From an uncultured Muribaculaceae bacterium (GTDB lineage Bacteria > Bacteroidota > Bacteroidia > Bacteroidales > Muribaculaceae): 6,625 nucleotides of DNA. Positions 1 to 6,600 of this stretch are shown in pieces. The notes under the pieces were generated by a model. The model ran no database searches and was not told where the DNA came from. It was given only the letters and a program-made list of their open reading frames with translations. Where the stretch lies: positions 1 to 6,625 of the forward strand of contig CAJUKF010000052.1 of NCBI GenBank assembly GCA_910587355.1, given 5' to 3'. Numbering within the stretch: position 1 is the stretch's first letter; every line of letters starts with the position of its first letter. Both the position numbers and the translations under genes were made by a program.

Positions 1-47
1 CGCGCTCGGGACTTCCACCCGGTAGATTATGCCCATGTCGGGCGAAC
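1..47 (-). mobile_element. 5' end of a probable group IIC intron, truncated by the contig edge
   Basis: Read on the minus strand from 47 down to 1, the sequence starts GTTCGCCCGACATGGGC and continues into a GGGTGGAAGTCCCGA block. As I recall it, the 5' end of group IIC introns such as that of Oceanobacillus iheyensis reads GUGUGCCCGGCAUGGG and, a dozen or so bases on, GGGUGAGAGUCCCGA, with nearly the same spacing. Two small stems are visible: GCCC (43-40) with GGGC (34-31), and CGGG (21-18) with CCCG (10-7) around a purine-rich loop. The predicted 5' splice site lies three bases after the T-tract of the terminator at 51-91, and class C introns are known to insert directly behind intrinsic terminators. 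Only 47 bases are present, so neither the reverse transcriptase ORF nor domains V/VI can be seen. The first bases are GTTCG rather than GTGYG, a small departure from consensus. Confidence 0.68.
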
Positions 48-50
48 ATT

Positions 51-91
51 AAAAAGCCCCGGGAGTTTTGAAAATCTCCCGGGGCTTTTTT
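51..91 (-). terminator. strong intrinsic terminator of the wza-wzc operon (bidirectional shape)
   Basis: A perfect 15-bp inverted repeat pairs 51-65 with 76-90 around a 10-base loop. Its GC core is GCCCCGGGAG/CTCCCGGGGC. On the minus strand the stem is followed by five T (55-51), and on the plus strand by six T (86-91), so it can stop transcription from either side. It begins about 20 bases after the kinase stop codon at 112-114, as expected for the end of that operon. It also appears to be the insertion target of the intron at 47-1. Confidence 0.93.
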
Positions 92-111
92 ATCGCTTTA
101 CTCAGTCTGTA

Positions 112-2556
112 TTATTTGGAACTGGATTTTTTATTCTTATCGGATTTGTCCCTGCTCGAATAGCCGTAACCGTATCCGTAGCCATAAGAGCCGTTCTGTG
201 TTTTACGACCATAGCGGCCGTAATGACCATACTGACCGTATCGACGGTATACATATGAGTTCGCTCCCATGTTAACGCCGTTGAGCACAACATAAACTGA
301 ATTGAATTTACCGGTTGATACCGCTTCGTGGAGCACGCTGAGGGCATTCTTAGTAGAGTAGTTAGCTCTTGCCACATACAACTGAATATCGGAATGACGA
401 AGTATGAGGTATGTATCGGAAACAACGCCGACAGGAGCCGAGTCAATGACTACATAGTCAAATTCATTTCGCACGGCATCAATGAGTCTGTCCATGTTCT
501 GCGATGTCAGCAATTCGTTGGGATTCGGCGGAATAGGACCGGCGGGAAGAACATATAGATTGGAACTCTCACTCGAAACTCTGATAAGACTGTTGAGGTC
601 GGCTTCCTGCCCCGAAAGATAAGTGGTAACACCACGGGCATTATTGAACCCGAAATTATGGGCGAGCATAGGACGGCGGAGGTCCATGCCGATTACAAGT
701 GTTTTTTTGCCCATAAGCGCATAGGTCATAGCCAAATTCGATGAGATGAATGTTTTACCCTCACCGGACACTGTCGAAGTGACAAGTATGACTTTTGTGT
801 CCGAACCTTTGTTCGTGAACGAGATATTATTGCGAAGCAGTCGGAAAAGTTCGGCAATCGGAGTTGCCACATTCTCGCCAATCACGATATTCTTGTCGGA
901 ATTCTTATCTCCGTTTACGCAGATTTCACCGATAACCGGAACGCGAGTGAGTTTCTGAAGCTCTTCCTTATCACTGAATACCGGGAAAAGTGTACGGCGC
1001 AAGAAGATTATTACAGCCGGAATGGCAAGACCCAGCAGGAATGCCACTGCCAGAATAATAAGCTTACGGGGCGAAACAGGATTCTCGCTGTCGGGGTCAT
1101 CTATCAGACGGGCCGTATTTGTAGCCAGTGTCTTCTGAAGCGCGATTTCCTCGCGGCGCTGAAGCAGGAATGTGTAGATATTGACTTTCACCTGCTGTTC
1201 TCGGAAAATTTCCTGAAAGCCCTTGTCGATACCGGGAGTAGAAGCAAGGTTACCGGTGCTGCGGTTCTCAAGACGCTGAATTGACGAGTGCTTTGTCTGA
1301 AGATTACGACGTGCTGTAGAGAGATTCTGAAGGATTCGTGTCTTGTCGCGGCTAAGTTCCTGCTGCATGCTCACAACCAGAGGATTGCCTGGAGTGGAGC
1401 CCTCAAGCTGACGGTTGAGAAGGCCGACCTTACGGTTATAGTCTTCAATAACAGTGGTGATTGTGGGGTCGTTGACAGCAGAAGGCAGAGACTCGTAAGT
1501 ATCAGAATTTGACACAATACGCTGAATGGCATCATAAATAGCCATTTCGGCCTCTACTTCGGCCCGCTCTTTCTCATAGTCGCTCTGAAGATTGAGGTTC
1601 AGAGCCGACTGCACCTGGATATCCGTGATATTGTGTGCCTGACGGTACTGCTGCAGACGGGTCTCCACATCTTTGAGTTCATTGTTTATCATTGCAAGAC
1701 GGTCAATGATAAAAGCCTCTGTCTGTACGGCCGATTTGTTCTTCTCTTCAATGATATCCTGATTATAGAAATCGAGAAGACATTCGAGAATGTCGACACC
1801 ACGTTTCTGCACCTGGTCACGAAGGCTGACGCGCATGATTTTTTCCGAATTCTTGGCAAATTCGATATTAAGATTCTCCGACATCTCCTTTGCCACGGAC
1901 TTGGGATTATGGATGTATATCTGCTCGGTATAATCGAAATCCTTGATTACGGGCGAGCGCTCAATCTCAACCGTGCCACGGGAAAAATCTATGCTGAACG
2001 GGAGTTTTACATCAGAGTACTTCTTCTCCTCCTTTACTTTTTCAAAATAAGTCGATGCCTTGATATCGTATGTATCATCGCCGGCAGGCGAAATTTCAAT
2101 GTTGATAGGGTCTTTGAGCAAAAGAAGATTGCTTTTGTTCATCTTGACAGAAACGGCGTTGTCTTCATAGAGAGGTTCGTCGCGAAGTGCGCCTTTTTTA
2201 TAATAGGAATACGCGAGCTGCAACGAATCGACAATCTTGAGAAGATTGTTGCGCGACTTAAGCACTTCGAGTTCTGTCTCGTCAATATAGTTTTTGAACG
2301 CCACCATTGGGTCGGTGGCATTGCCCATATTGAATGCATTCTGACCGCTGCTGTTGTCTTCACTCAGATAGATGGAAGCATCTATCTGATACACCGGAAT
2401 GCGGGTAGCGATGAACAGCACCGCCAACGATATGCATACGACCAGCGAAAGCACGAACCACTTCCAGTTCGCAAGATAATCCAGAAGAAGGTCTGTTATA
2501 TTTATCTGGCTCTCTCCGTCTGTGTTTATTTCCTGGTTTTCAGAATTCATAATCAT
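112..2556 (-). CDS. wzc: Wzc-type polysaccharide co-polymerase / tyrosine autokinase
   Basis: This 814-residue inner-membrane protein should regulate chain length and export of a capsular or exopolysaccharide through cycles of tyrosine autophosphorylation (a BY-kinase). Order of parts: cytoplasmic N-terminus, TM1 about 32-51, periplasmic Wzz-like region, long coiled-coil stretch about 265-470 ending in a GNVR-like segment, Pro-rich NPVSPRK (492-498) before TM2 (about 499-520), then a cytoplasmic CpsD/CapB-type kinase. Kinase motifs are the oligomerisation motif ELFRLLR (569-575, E-x2-R-x2-R), Walker A TSTVSGEGKT (593-602), Walker A' VIGMDLRRP (621-629) and Walker B YVVIDSAPV (701-709). The C-terminus carries a tyrosine cluster (768-799) and a Lys/Ser-rich end. 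Size and order fit the fused Bacteroidota form. The start ATG overlaps the stop of the export gene as TAATG, indicating translational coupling; a second ATG two codons on is possible. The symbol is assigned by family. Polymer type is unknown and no cognate phosphatase is in view. Confidence 0.95.
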   Translation of the reverse strand: MIMNSENQEINTDGESQINITDLLLDYLANWKWFVLSLVVCISLAVLFIATRIPVYQIDASIYLSEDNSSGQNAFNMGNATDPMVAFKNYIDETELEVLKSRNNLLKIVDSLQLAYSYYKKGALRDEPLYEDNAVSVKMNKSNLLLLKDPINIEISPAGDDTYDIKASTYFEKVKEEKKYSDVKLPFSIDFSRGTVEIERSPVIKDFDYTEQIYIHNPKSVAKEMSENLNIEFAKNSEKIMRVSLRDQVQKRGVDILECLLDFYNQDIIEEKNKSAVQTEAFIIDRLAMINNELKDVETRLQQYRQAHNITDIQVQSALNLNLQSDYEKERAEVEAEMAIYDAIQRIVSNSDTYESLPSAVNDPTITTVIEDYNRKVGLLNRQLEGSTPGNPLVVSMQQELSRDKTRILQNLSTARRNLQTKHSSIQRLENRSTGNLASTPGIDKGFQEIFREQQVKVNIYTFLLQRREEIALQKTLATNTARLIDDPDSENPVSPRKLIILAVAFLLGLAIPAVIIFLRRTLFPVFSDKEELQKLTRVPVIGEICVNGDKNSDKNIVIGENVATPIAELFRLLRNNISFTNKGSDTKVILVTSTVSGEGKTFISSNLAMTYALMGKKTLVIGMDLRRPMLAHNFGFNNARGVTTYLSGQEADLNSLIRVSSESSNLYVLPAGPIPPNPNELLTSQNMDRLIDAVRNEFDYVVIDSAPVGVVSDTYLILRHSDIQLYVARANYSTKNALSVLHEAVSTGKFNSVYVVLNGVNMGANSYVYRRYGQYGHYGRYGRKTQNGSYGYGYGYGYSSRDKSDKNKKSSSK
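160..255 (-). repeat. tyrosine-cluster / Gly-Tyr repeat coding region at the kinase C-terminus
   Basis: Codons 768-799 of the kinase contain 11 tyrosines in 32 residues. The first part has YG spaced every three residues (RRYGQYGHYGRYGR), and the last part is a strict YGYGYGYGY run. In BY-kinases this tail is the autophosphorylation substrate, inserted into the active site of the neighbouring subunit. The GGN-TAY codons form an imperfect 6-base tandem repeat in the DNA (about 160-186), so the tail could change length by slippage. Phosphorylation at these residues is inferred from the family. Confidence 0.85.
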
Positions 2557-3401
2557 TACTTTGAGAGATTAATGATGCCGATTACAAGAGACGCAAGAGA
2601 AGACATGCCGCCTACAATAGTAACCGTTGAGGCAATAGCAGGATTCATCTGCCATGCACTCTGTCTCATCGATTTATTGGGTTCGACGTAAATCACATCA
2701 TTCTGCTGCAGATTATAGTACGGGGAGAGAAGAAAATCCTTATCGTGAATGTTCACACGCGCCACGTGACGGGTACCATCGGCATCCGTGCGATAAATGA
2801 GTATATTTTCACGCTCACCTTTGATATCGAGGTCACCGGCACGGGCAATCGCCTCAAGGAAGGTCATACGTTCGTTTTTCGACTGATACAGACCGGGATT
2901 GCGTACAGCTCCGGCAACCGTGACACGGAAATTCATGAGTCGGATGTCTACCGCCGGCTTTTCTTTCACATATTTTGGGTAAATCTCATCACAGATTTTC
3001 TGTGCGAGTTCATCTTTAGTCAGGCCGCCCACATGGAGCCGTCCAATTATGGGAAAGTCGATATTACCATCGGCGTTAACGAGATAATACTCTGTTGAAA
3101 TCTCATAACCTGAGTCACTATATGGATTCATGTATGAATTGGTGCGCTGAATCTTGCCATCATCATCAATATAGATTCCTTTGTTGAAAGGAGCCATGGC
3201 AGTCATATTAACACCGGAAACATTTATATTAAGAAGGTCGCCCGGACCAATCACAGGGTCAGGAATATTTTGCGACTGCGAGAGTACTTCCGCTGGAATG
3301 CTTTCGGCATCTTGAAAATACGTTACTTTTTTGGGCGCGGAACAACCGGCAAGCACCAGAAGAAGAACAAGCCCCGTGAGAATTTTTGGATGTCGAGTCA
3401 T
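2556..3401 (-). CDS. wza: Wza-type outer-membrane polysaccharide export lipoprotein
   Basis: This 281-residue lipoprotein should form the outer-membrane channel or periplasmic adaptor through which the polysaccharide assembled with the partner kinase leaves the cell. From the ATG at 3401, a basic N-terminus and hydrophobic stretch lead to the lipobox LAGC with the lipidated Cys at 20. A polysaccharide-export domain spans about 49-154 and starts with the family motif GPGDLLNINVSG (52-63). It is followed by one SLBB-like beta-grasp domain at about 158-240 (VTVAGAVRNPGLYQ). The last 25 or so residues are hydrophobic (AIASTVTIVGG onward) and could act like the membrane helix of Wza. At 281 residues it is about 100 shorter than E. 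coli Wza (379), which has extra repeats; compact forms are common in Bacteroidota. A TTG three bases upstream extends the frame by one residue, but the ATG is the better start. The stop overlaps the next gene's ATG. The symbol is assigned by family. Confidence 0.93.
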   Translation of the reverse strand: MTRHPKILTGLVLLLVLAGCSAPKKVTYFQDAESIPAEVLSQSQNIPDPVIGPGDLLNINVSGVNMTAMAPFNKGIYIDDDGKIQRTNSYMNPYSDSGYEISTEYYLVNADGNIDFPIIGRLHVGGLTKDELAQKICDEIYPKYVKEKPAVDIRLMNFRVTVAGAVRNPGLYQSKNERMTFLEAIARAGDLDIKGERENILIYRTDADGTRHVARVNIHDKDFLLSPYYNLQQNDVIYVEPNKSMRQSAWQMNPAIASTVTIVGGMSSLASLVIGIINLSK

Positions 3402-3453
3402 CAATACTTCGTTATGTAATTTTCGTTAAACTGTATATATATTATTTTGTTGA

Positions 3454-3484
3454 CAAAGGTAGCGATTATTTCACAATTAAACAA
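3454..3484 (-). promoter_or_regulatory. Bacteroidota-type promoter of the wza-wzc operon
   Basis: On the minus strand, TACCTTTG (3461-3454) matches the -7 consensus TAnnTTTG exactly. A TTG (3484-3482) lies 20 bp upstream at the -33 position. Transcription would start near 3447, giving a 5' leader of about 45 nt before the ATG at 3401. The leader is AT-rich and has no strong Shine-Dalgarno sequence, which is normal for this phylum. Confidence 0.75.
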
Positions 3485-3522
3485 TAATTGCTGATAAAAG
3501 CGCACAAAAGGGCCCTCTGTCG

Positions 3523-3545
3523 AAAAAAATACACTGACGCAGTGT
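3523..3545 (-). terminator. intrinsic terminator between the lipoprotein gene and the wza operon
   Basis: On the minus strand, ACACTG (3545-3540) and CAGTGT (3536-3531) form a perfect 6-bp stem with a 3-base loop, followed by A and then seven T (3529-3523). It lies about 130 bases beyond the lipoprotein stop and about 40 bases upstream of the wza -33 element, so it should insulate the two transcription units. The stem is short, so efficiency is uncertain. Confidence 0.6.
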
Positions 3546-3587
3546 GGCTTTCATGAATAAAACCACATTTCATATCTGTAATGAGCT

Positions 3588-3621
3588 AAAAAAAGGGGCC
3601 ACTCGCGATTTGCAAATGACC
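3588..3621 (-). terminator. possible first terminator of the small lipoprotein gene
   Basis: On the minus strand, GGTCAT (3621-3616) can pair with GTGGCC (3602-3597), including two G-T pairs, around a 13-base loop. Two C and seven T (3594-3588) follow. It begins about 52 bases after the lipoprotein stop. The stem is weak, but the T-tract is long. It may act in tandem with the hairpin at 3523-3545. Confidence 0.4.
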
Positions 3622-3673
3622 TCTATGCTTTGTGTTGTCTGCCTGCTATTCAGCAAGCGTTGCATTACTGAAA

Positions 3674-3883
3674 TTATTCTGCAGCGGGAGCTTGAGCTTC
3701 AACAATTTCAGCAGCAACTACTGTATCAGCAGCAGTTGTGTCAACAGCAACATCAGCAACTTCTTCTACTGCTGCTTCTACGGGAGCTGCTTCTTCTGCA
3801 GCAGCTTCTGTATTAGCTTCTTTGTTGCAAGCTACGAAAGACATGCTGAATGCAACAGCAAGCATTAAAACTAACTTTTTCAT
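3674..3883 (-). CDS. small Ala/Glu-rich lipoprotein of unknown function
   Basis: This encodes 69 residues. The N-terminus MKKLVLMLAVAFSMSFVAC is a clear lipoprotein signal with the predicted lipidated Cys at 19. The mature part has 50 residues after the Cys, of which 18 are Ala and 13 are acidic (10 Glu, 3 Asp). After Lys21 there is no basic residue, so it is a strongly acidic, low-complexity chain with repeated EAA/EEV/VAA-like units. No catalytic domain or known fold is visible. It is most likely membrane-anchored, either periplasmic or on the surface; the residues after Cys (NKEAN) are not a clear surface-export signal. It has its own promoter (3933-3963) and terminators downstream, so it is a single-gene unit. 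The signal peptide, the promoter and the short AT-rich leader argue that it is real and not chance coding. Function is not recognised. Confidence 0.85.
   Translation of the reverse strand: MKKLVLMLAVAFSMSFVACNKEANTEAAAEEAAPVEAAVEEVADVAVDTTAADTVVAAEIVEAQAPAAE
3677..3826 (-). repeat. low-complexity GCA/GAA-type triplet tract within the lipoprotein gene
   Basis: The mature lipoprotein is encoded largely by Ala (GCN), Glu (GAA) and Val (GTN) codons. On the plus strand this gives a degenerate run of CAGCAG, CTTCTTCT and CTGCTGCTTCT patches. It explains the odd Gln/Leu-rich reading frames seen on the opposite strand. Such a tract can gain or lose in-frame triplets by slippage. Confidence 0.6.
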
Positions 3884-3932
3884 TTTCGTTTTGATTTAGT
3901 AATAAAACAATTGTTTGCTTTCAAAAACGATG

Positions 3933-3963
3933 CAAAGTTAAGTACTATTTTCATCAATGCAAA
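3933..3963 (-). promoter_or_regulatory. Bacteroidota-type promoter of the small lipoprotein gene
   Basis: On the minus strand, TAACTTTG (3940-3933) matches the -7 consensus TAnnTTTG. TTTG (3963-3960) lies exactly 19 bp upstream as the -33 element. The predicted start near 3926 gives a leader of about 43 nt before the ATG at 3883. Both elements match well, suggesting a strong promoter. Confidence 0.8.
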
Positions 3964-4091
3964 TTTTTAGCCGGATTTTTTTTGTCCTAAAACATCATTT
4001 TTAACATTTATTTAATTAAACCGTATTATAAGTCTTTGGTTATCCAATAGTTAAAAATTATGCTATAAAACATATTCCTACAGCTATTTTT

Positions 4092-4102
4092 GACAATTTG
4101 TC
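4092..4102. promoter_or_regulatory. short inverted repeat upstream of the peptidase promoter (possible operator)
   Basis: GACAA-T-TTGTC is a perfect 5-bp inverted repeat around one base, ending 18 bp upstream of the -33 element at 4121. A regulator half-site is possible. The motif is short and AT-rich, however, so chance is a real alternative. Confidence 0.2.
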
Positions 4103-4120
4103 GGCTGTTTGTTCTAAAAC

Positions 4121-4151
4121 TTTGAAAATAGCATATTTTTCAGTACTTTTG
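4121..4151 (+). promoter_or_regulatory. Bacteroidota-type promoter of the S9 peptidase gene
   Basis: TTTG (4121-4124), a 19-bp gap and TACTTTTG (4144-4151) reproduce the -33/-7 consensus exactly. The predicted start near 4158 leaves a leader of only about 14 nt before the ATG at 4172. The 288-bp region between this gene and the divergent lipoprotein gene (3884-4171) is otherwise AT-rich and holds no ORF or RNA that I can recognise. Confidence 0.78.
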
Positions 4152-4171
4152 AAGAGAAAACCAATCTTGCA

Positions 4172-6600
4172 ATGAAACAATATTTAACCTTTTTGGCAGT
4201 TGCCACCGTTTTTGCAGCCAACGCCGACACCATACCGGTGACTACGGCATATTTTTCAGGCCCATACCCCATACCGGCGCCTTTCGCAGTGGACAGTGTG
4301 GATGTGAACAACAAACATTATTCACCGGCCTCGATTCTCGACATTCCGGCAAACCGACAGAACCTGAAACAGGCGCGCGTCGCCGAACTCTCCGCTCTGC
4401 CCAATGCCGGCTCGCCTTCTATCGGCATTGTATCGTTCAATATAAGCAATACCTCCTATAGCGAACCACGAATCGTTCTGAAAGACTTCGGCAAGCACTC
4501 GCTGTATATCGACAGTAAAAAAACAGACGGAAAAATCGCTCTCACACCCGGCACACACCGTGTAGATATAAAATACCTTCTCCCGGAGAGAGCTTCTGAC
4601 AGCACATCGATTTCGATAATAGCCGATAACACCGCAACTCTCCGAATCGGAGACGACAAGAAACTCTATACACTTGACGACGTGCTCCACGGACGCCGTA
4701 TCGGCGGCACTACAGTTTCTCCAGATGGCAAATACCTTATCACGGCATATTATACCGGTTTACCGGGCGGAAAAACAACATGGGAATGGCTTGTATCGAC
4801 AATCGATGGCCAGCCCCTCGCCCGAAGCAACGAAAGCATAGCGTGGATGCCACTGGGAGCCCGGTATTACCGCACTGTGGCACGGCCTGCCGGGCGCACC
4901 ATTGAAGTGACTGATGCTTCCTCCGGGCTGTCATCCGTCTTCGCCGAAAGCATACCGGAAGGCTCTTTTGCCATTTCACCCGATGAACGGTTCCTTATAT
5001 TTTCAAAGATTGAAAAAGGGCCGGAAGAGGACAAACAGATTTATCGTATCATCGAGCCGGAAGACAGGCAGCCGGGCTGGCGCAACCGCACGACACTTCA
5101 TATCTATGATGTGGCAACCGGCATATCCCGACCCCTCACGTTCGGCGCGCATAATACATATCTGCTTGATATTTCTGACGACGGTTCGAAAATACTTGTG
5201 AACACCGGCCGTTCGCGCCTTGAAAAACGTCCCACGACCGTATTCACCCTGACCGCCATCGACCTCACCACTCTCAAAGCGGATACCATAGTGGCCAACG
5301 ACGGCTTTATCGGCGGCGGGGCATTCTCTCCCGACGGCACTCAAGTGCTTGTGTCAGGTTCACCGGAAGCCTTCAACGGAGCAGGCAAAAATGTTCCCGA
5401 AGGTAAAATACCCAGCATGACCGACACACAGCTCTTCATTTATGACCTGGGCAGCCGCAACGTAAAACCAATCACACGCGATTTCAACCCCAGCATCTCT
5501 TCCTATGACTGGAGCCGTGCAGACGGCAATATCTATTTCTCGGCCGAAGACCGCGACCGCGTGAGCCTTTTCTCGTATAACCCGAACAACGGCAAATTCA
5601 CAAGACTCCCGATTGAGCAGGACCTTGTCAAGTCTTTCTCGCTTCCGCGCAAAGGCAATGCGATTGCTGTGACGAGCCAAAGCATCGACAATCCCGACCG
5701 ACTATACATATATAATAGTAGGAACGCTCGTGCGACCCTACTCGACGAGCCAATGGCCGAAGACCTGGCCGACGTTAAATTAGGCCGGACCGCAGCATGG
5801 AATTTTGTCAATTCCATAGGCGATACAATCTGCGGCCGTTTCTATCTTCCGCCGGATTTCGACCCGGGAAAAAAGTATCCGATGATTGTAAATTATTACG
5901 GCGGATGCAGCCCCACAAGCCGCAATTTTGAAAGCCGCTATCCTCACCACGCATATGCCGCACAGGGATATGTCGTTTACGTCATCCAGCCGAGCGGCGC
6001 CACGGGATTCGGTCAGGAATTCTCCTCCCGCCACGTCAACACAGCCGGAACAGACCCTGCCCGCGACATTATCGAAGGTACAAAACAATTCTGTATCGAG
6101 CATCCGTACATCGACAGTAAATCTATAGGATGTATCGGCGCTTCATACGGGGGCTTCATGACACAATATCTGCAGACGGTCACCGATATATTCGCGGCGG
6201 CAATATCGCATGCCGGCATCAGCGACCACACCAGTTACTGGGGCGAAGGATACTGGGGTTACAGCTACAGCGAGGTATCCATGGCCGAATCATATCCCTG
6301 GAGCAATCCGGACCTCTACGTAAAACAGAGTCCGCTCTACAATGCCGACAAGATTCATACTCCCCTGCTCTTTCTTCACGGCGACGCGGACCATAACGTA
6401 CCGGTAGGCGAAAGCATACAGATGTACACGGCTCTCAAGCTTCTCGGTCGTCCGACCGCTTTCGTCGCCGTCGCCGGGCAGGACCACCACATACTTGATT
6501 ATGACAAACGCCGCAAGTGGCAGGATACCATATTCGCATGGTTCGCAAAATACCTCAAGGGCGAACCCGAGTGGTGGGATAAGCTATATCCCCCGACATC
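4172..6600 (+). CDS. secreted S9-family (prolyl oligopeptidase / DPP-like) serine peptidase, 3' end missing
   Basis: This is an exported serine peptidase that probably cleaves peptides from the N-terminus in the periplasm or outer envelope. A signal peptide covers about residues 1-19 (MKQYLTFLAV..., likely cut after ANA). Residues 20-160 form an extension with beta-rich character. About 165-530 carries repeated SPDGKYL, SPDERFL, SDDGSKI and SPDGTQV blades, typical of the S9 beta-propeller. The alpha/beta-hydrolase domain runs from about 545 to the end. The nucleophile is Ser658 in GASYGG (656-661), the acid Asp740 in HGDADHNVP (736-744), and the base probably His772 in GQDHH; Tyr576 in NYYGG is the likely oxyanion residue. 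I see no clear DPP4-type Glu-Glu substrate motif, so S9B versus S9C is open. Genuine sequence stops at 6600 (809 codons plus TC of a Ser codon). The frame closes at 6620-6622 only inside adapter sequence. The preceding PEWWDKLYPP resembles the usual extreme C-terminus, so few residues are missing. Confidence 0.93.

Noticed and set aside
1..50. Possible tRNA or tmRNA fragment
   Set aside because: It has small stems and a GC-rich character, but no T-loop (GGTTCRA) and no CCA-side acceptor stem on either strand. The group IIC intron match is much better.
1..264. Open plus-strand frame entering from the left edge
   Set aside because: It reads straight through the terminator hairpin and antisense to the kinase tail, and its start-side sequence is better explained by the intron 5' end on the other strand.
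1633..2691. 352-codon open frame on the plus strand
   Set aside because: It lies antisense across the 5' part of the kinase gene and the end of the export gene, both with clear conserved domains. Its translation shows no recognisable domain, and its length is explained by the codon bias of the opposite strand.
3544..3868. Two overlapping plus-strand frames rich in Gln/Leu and in Ser/Cys/Phe
   Set aside because: They are mirror readings of the Ala/Glu/Val triplet tract of the minus-strand lipoprotein, which has a real signal peptide and promoter.
4085..4092. Second -7-like element TATTTTTG upstream of the peptidase
   Set aside because: It matches TAnnTTTG but has no TTG/TTTG at 19-21 bp upstream, whereas 4121-4151 has both elements with ideal spacing.
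5003..6490. Several minus-strand frames of 66-113 codons inside the peptidase gene
   Set aside because: All are antisense to a gene with an intact catalytic triad and propeller motifs, with no promoter or domain evidence of their own.
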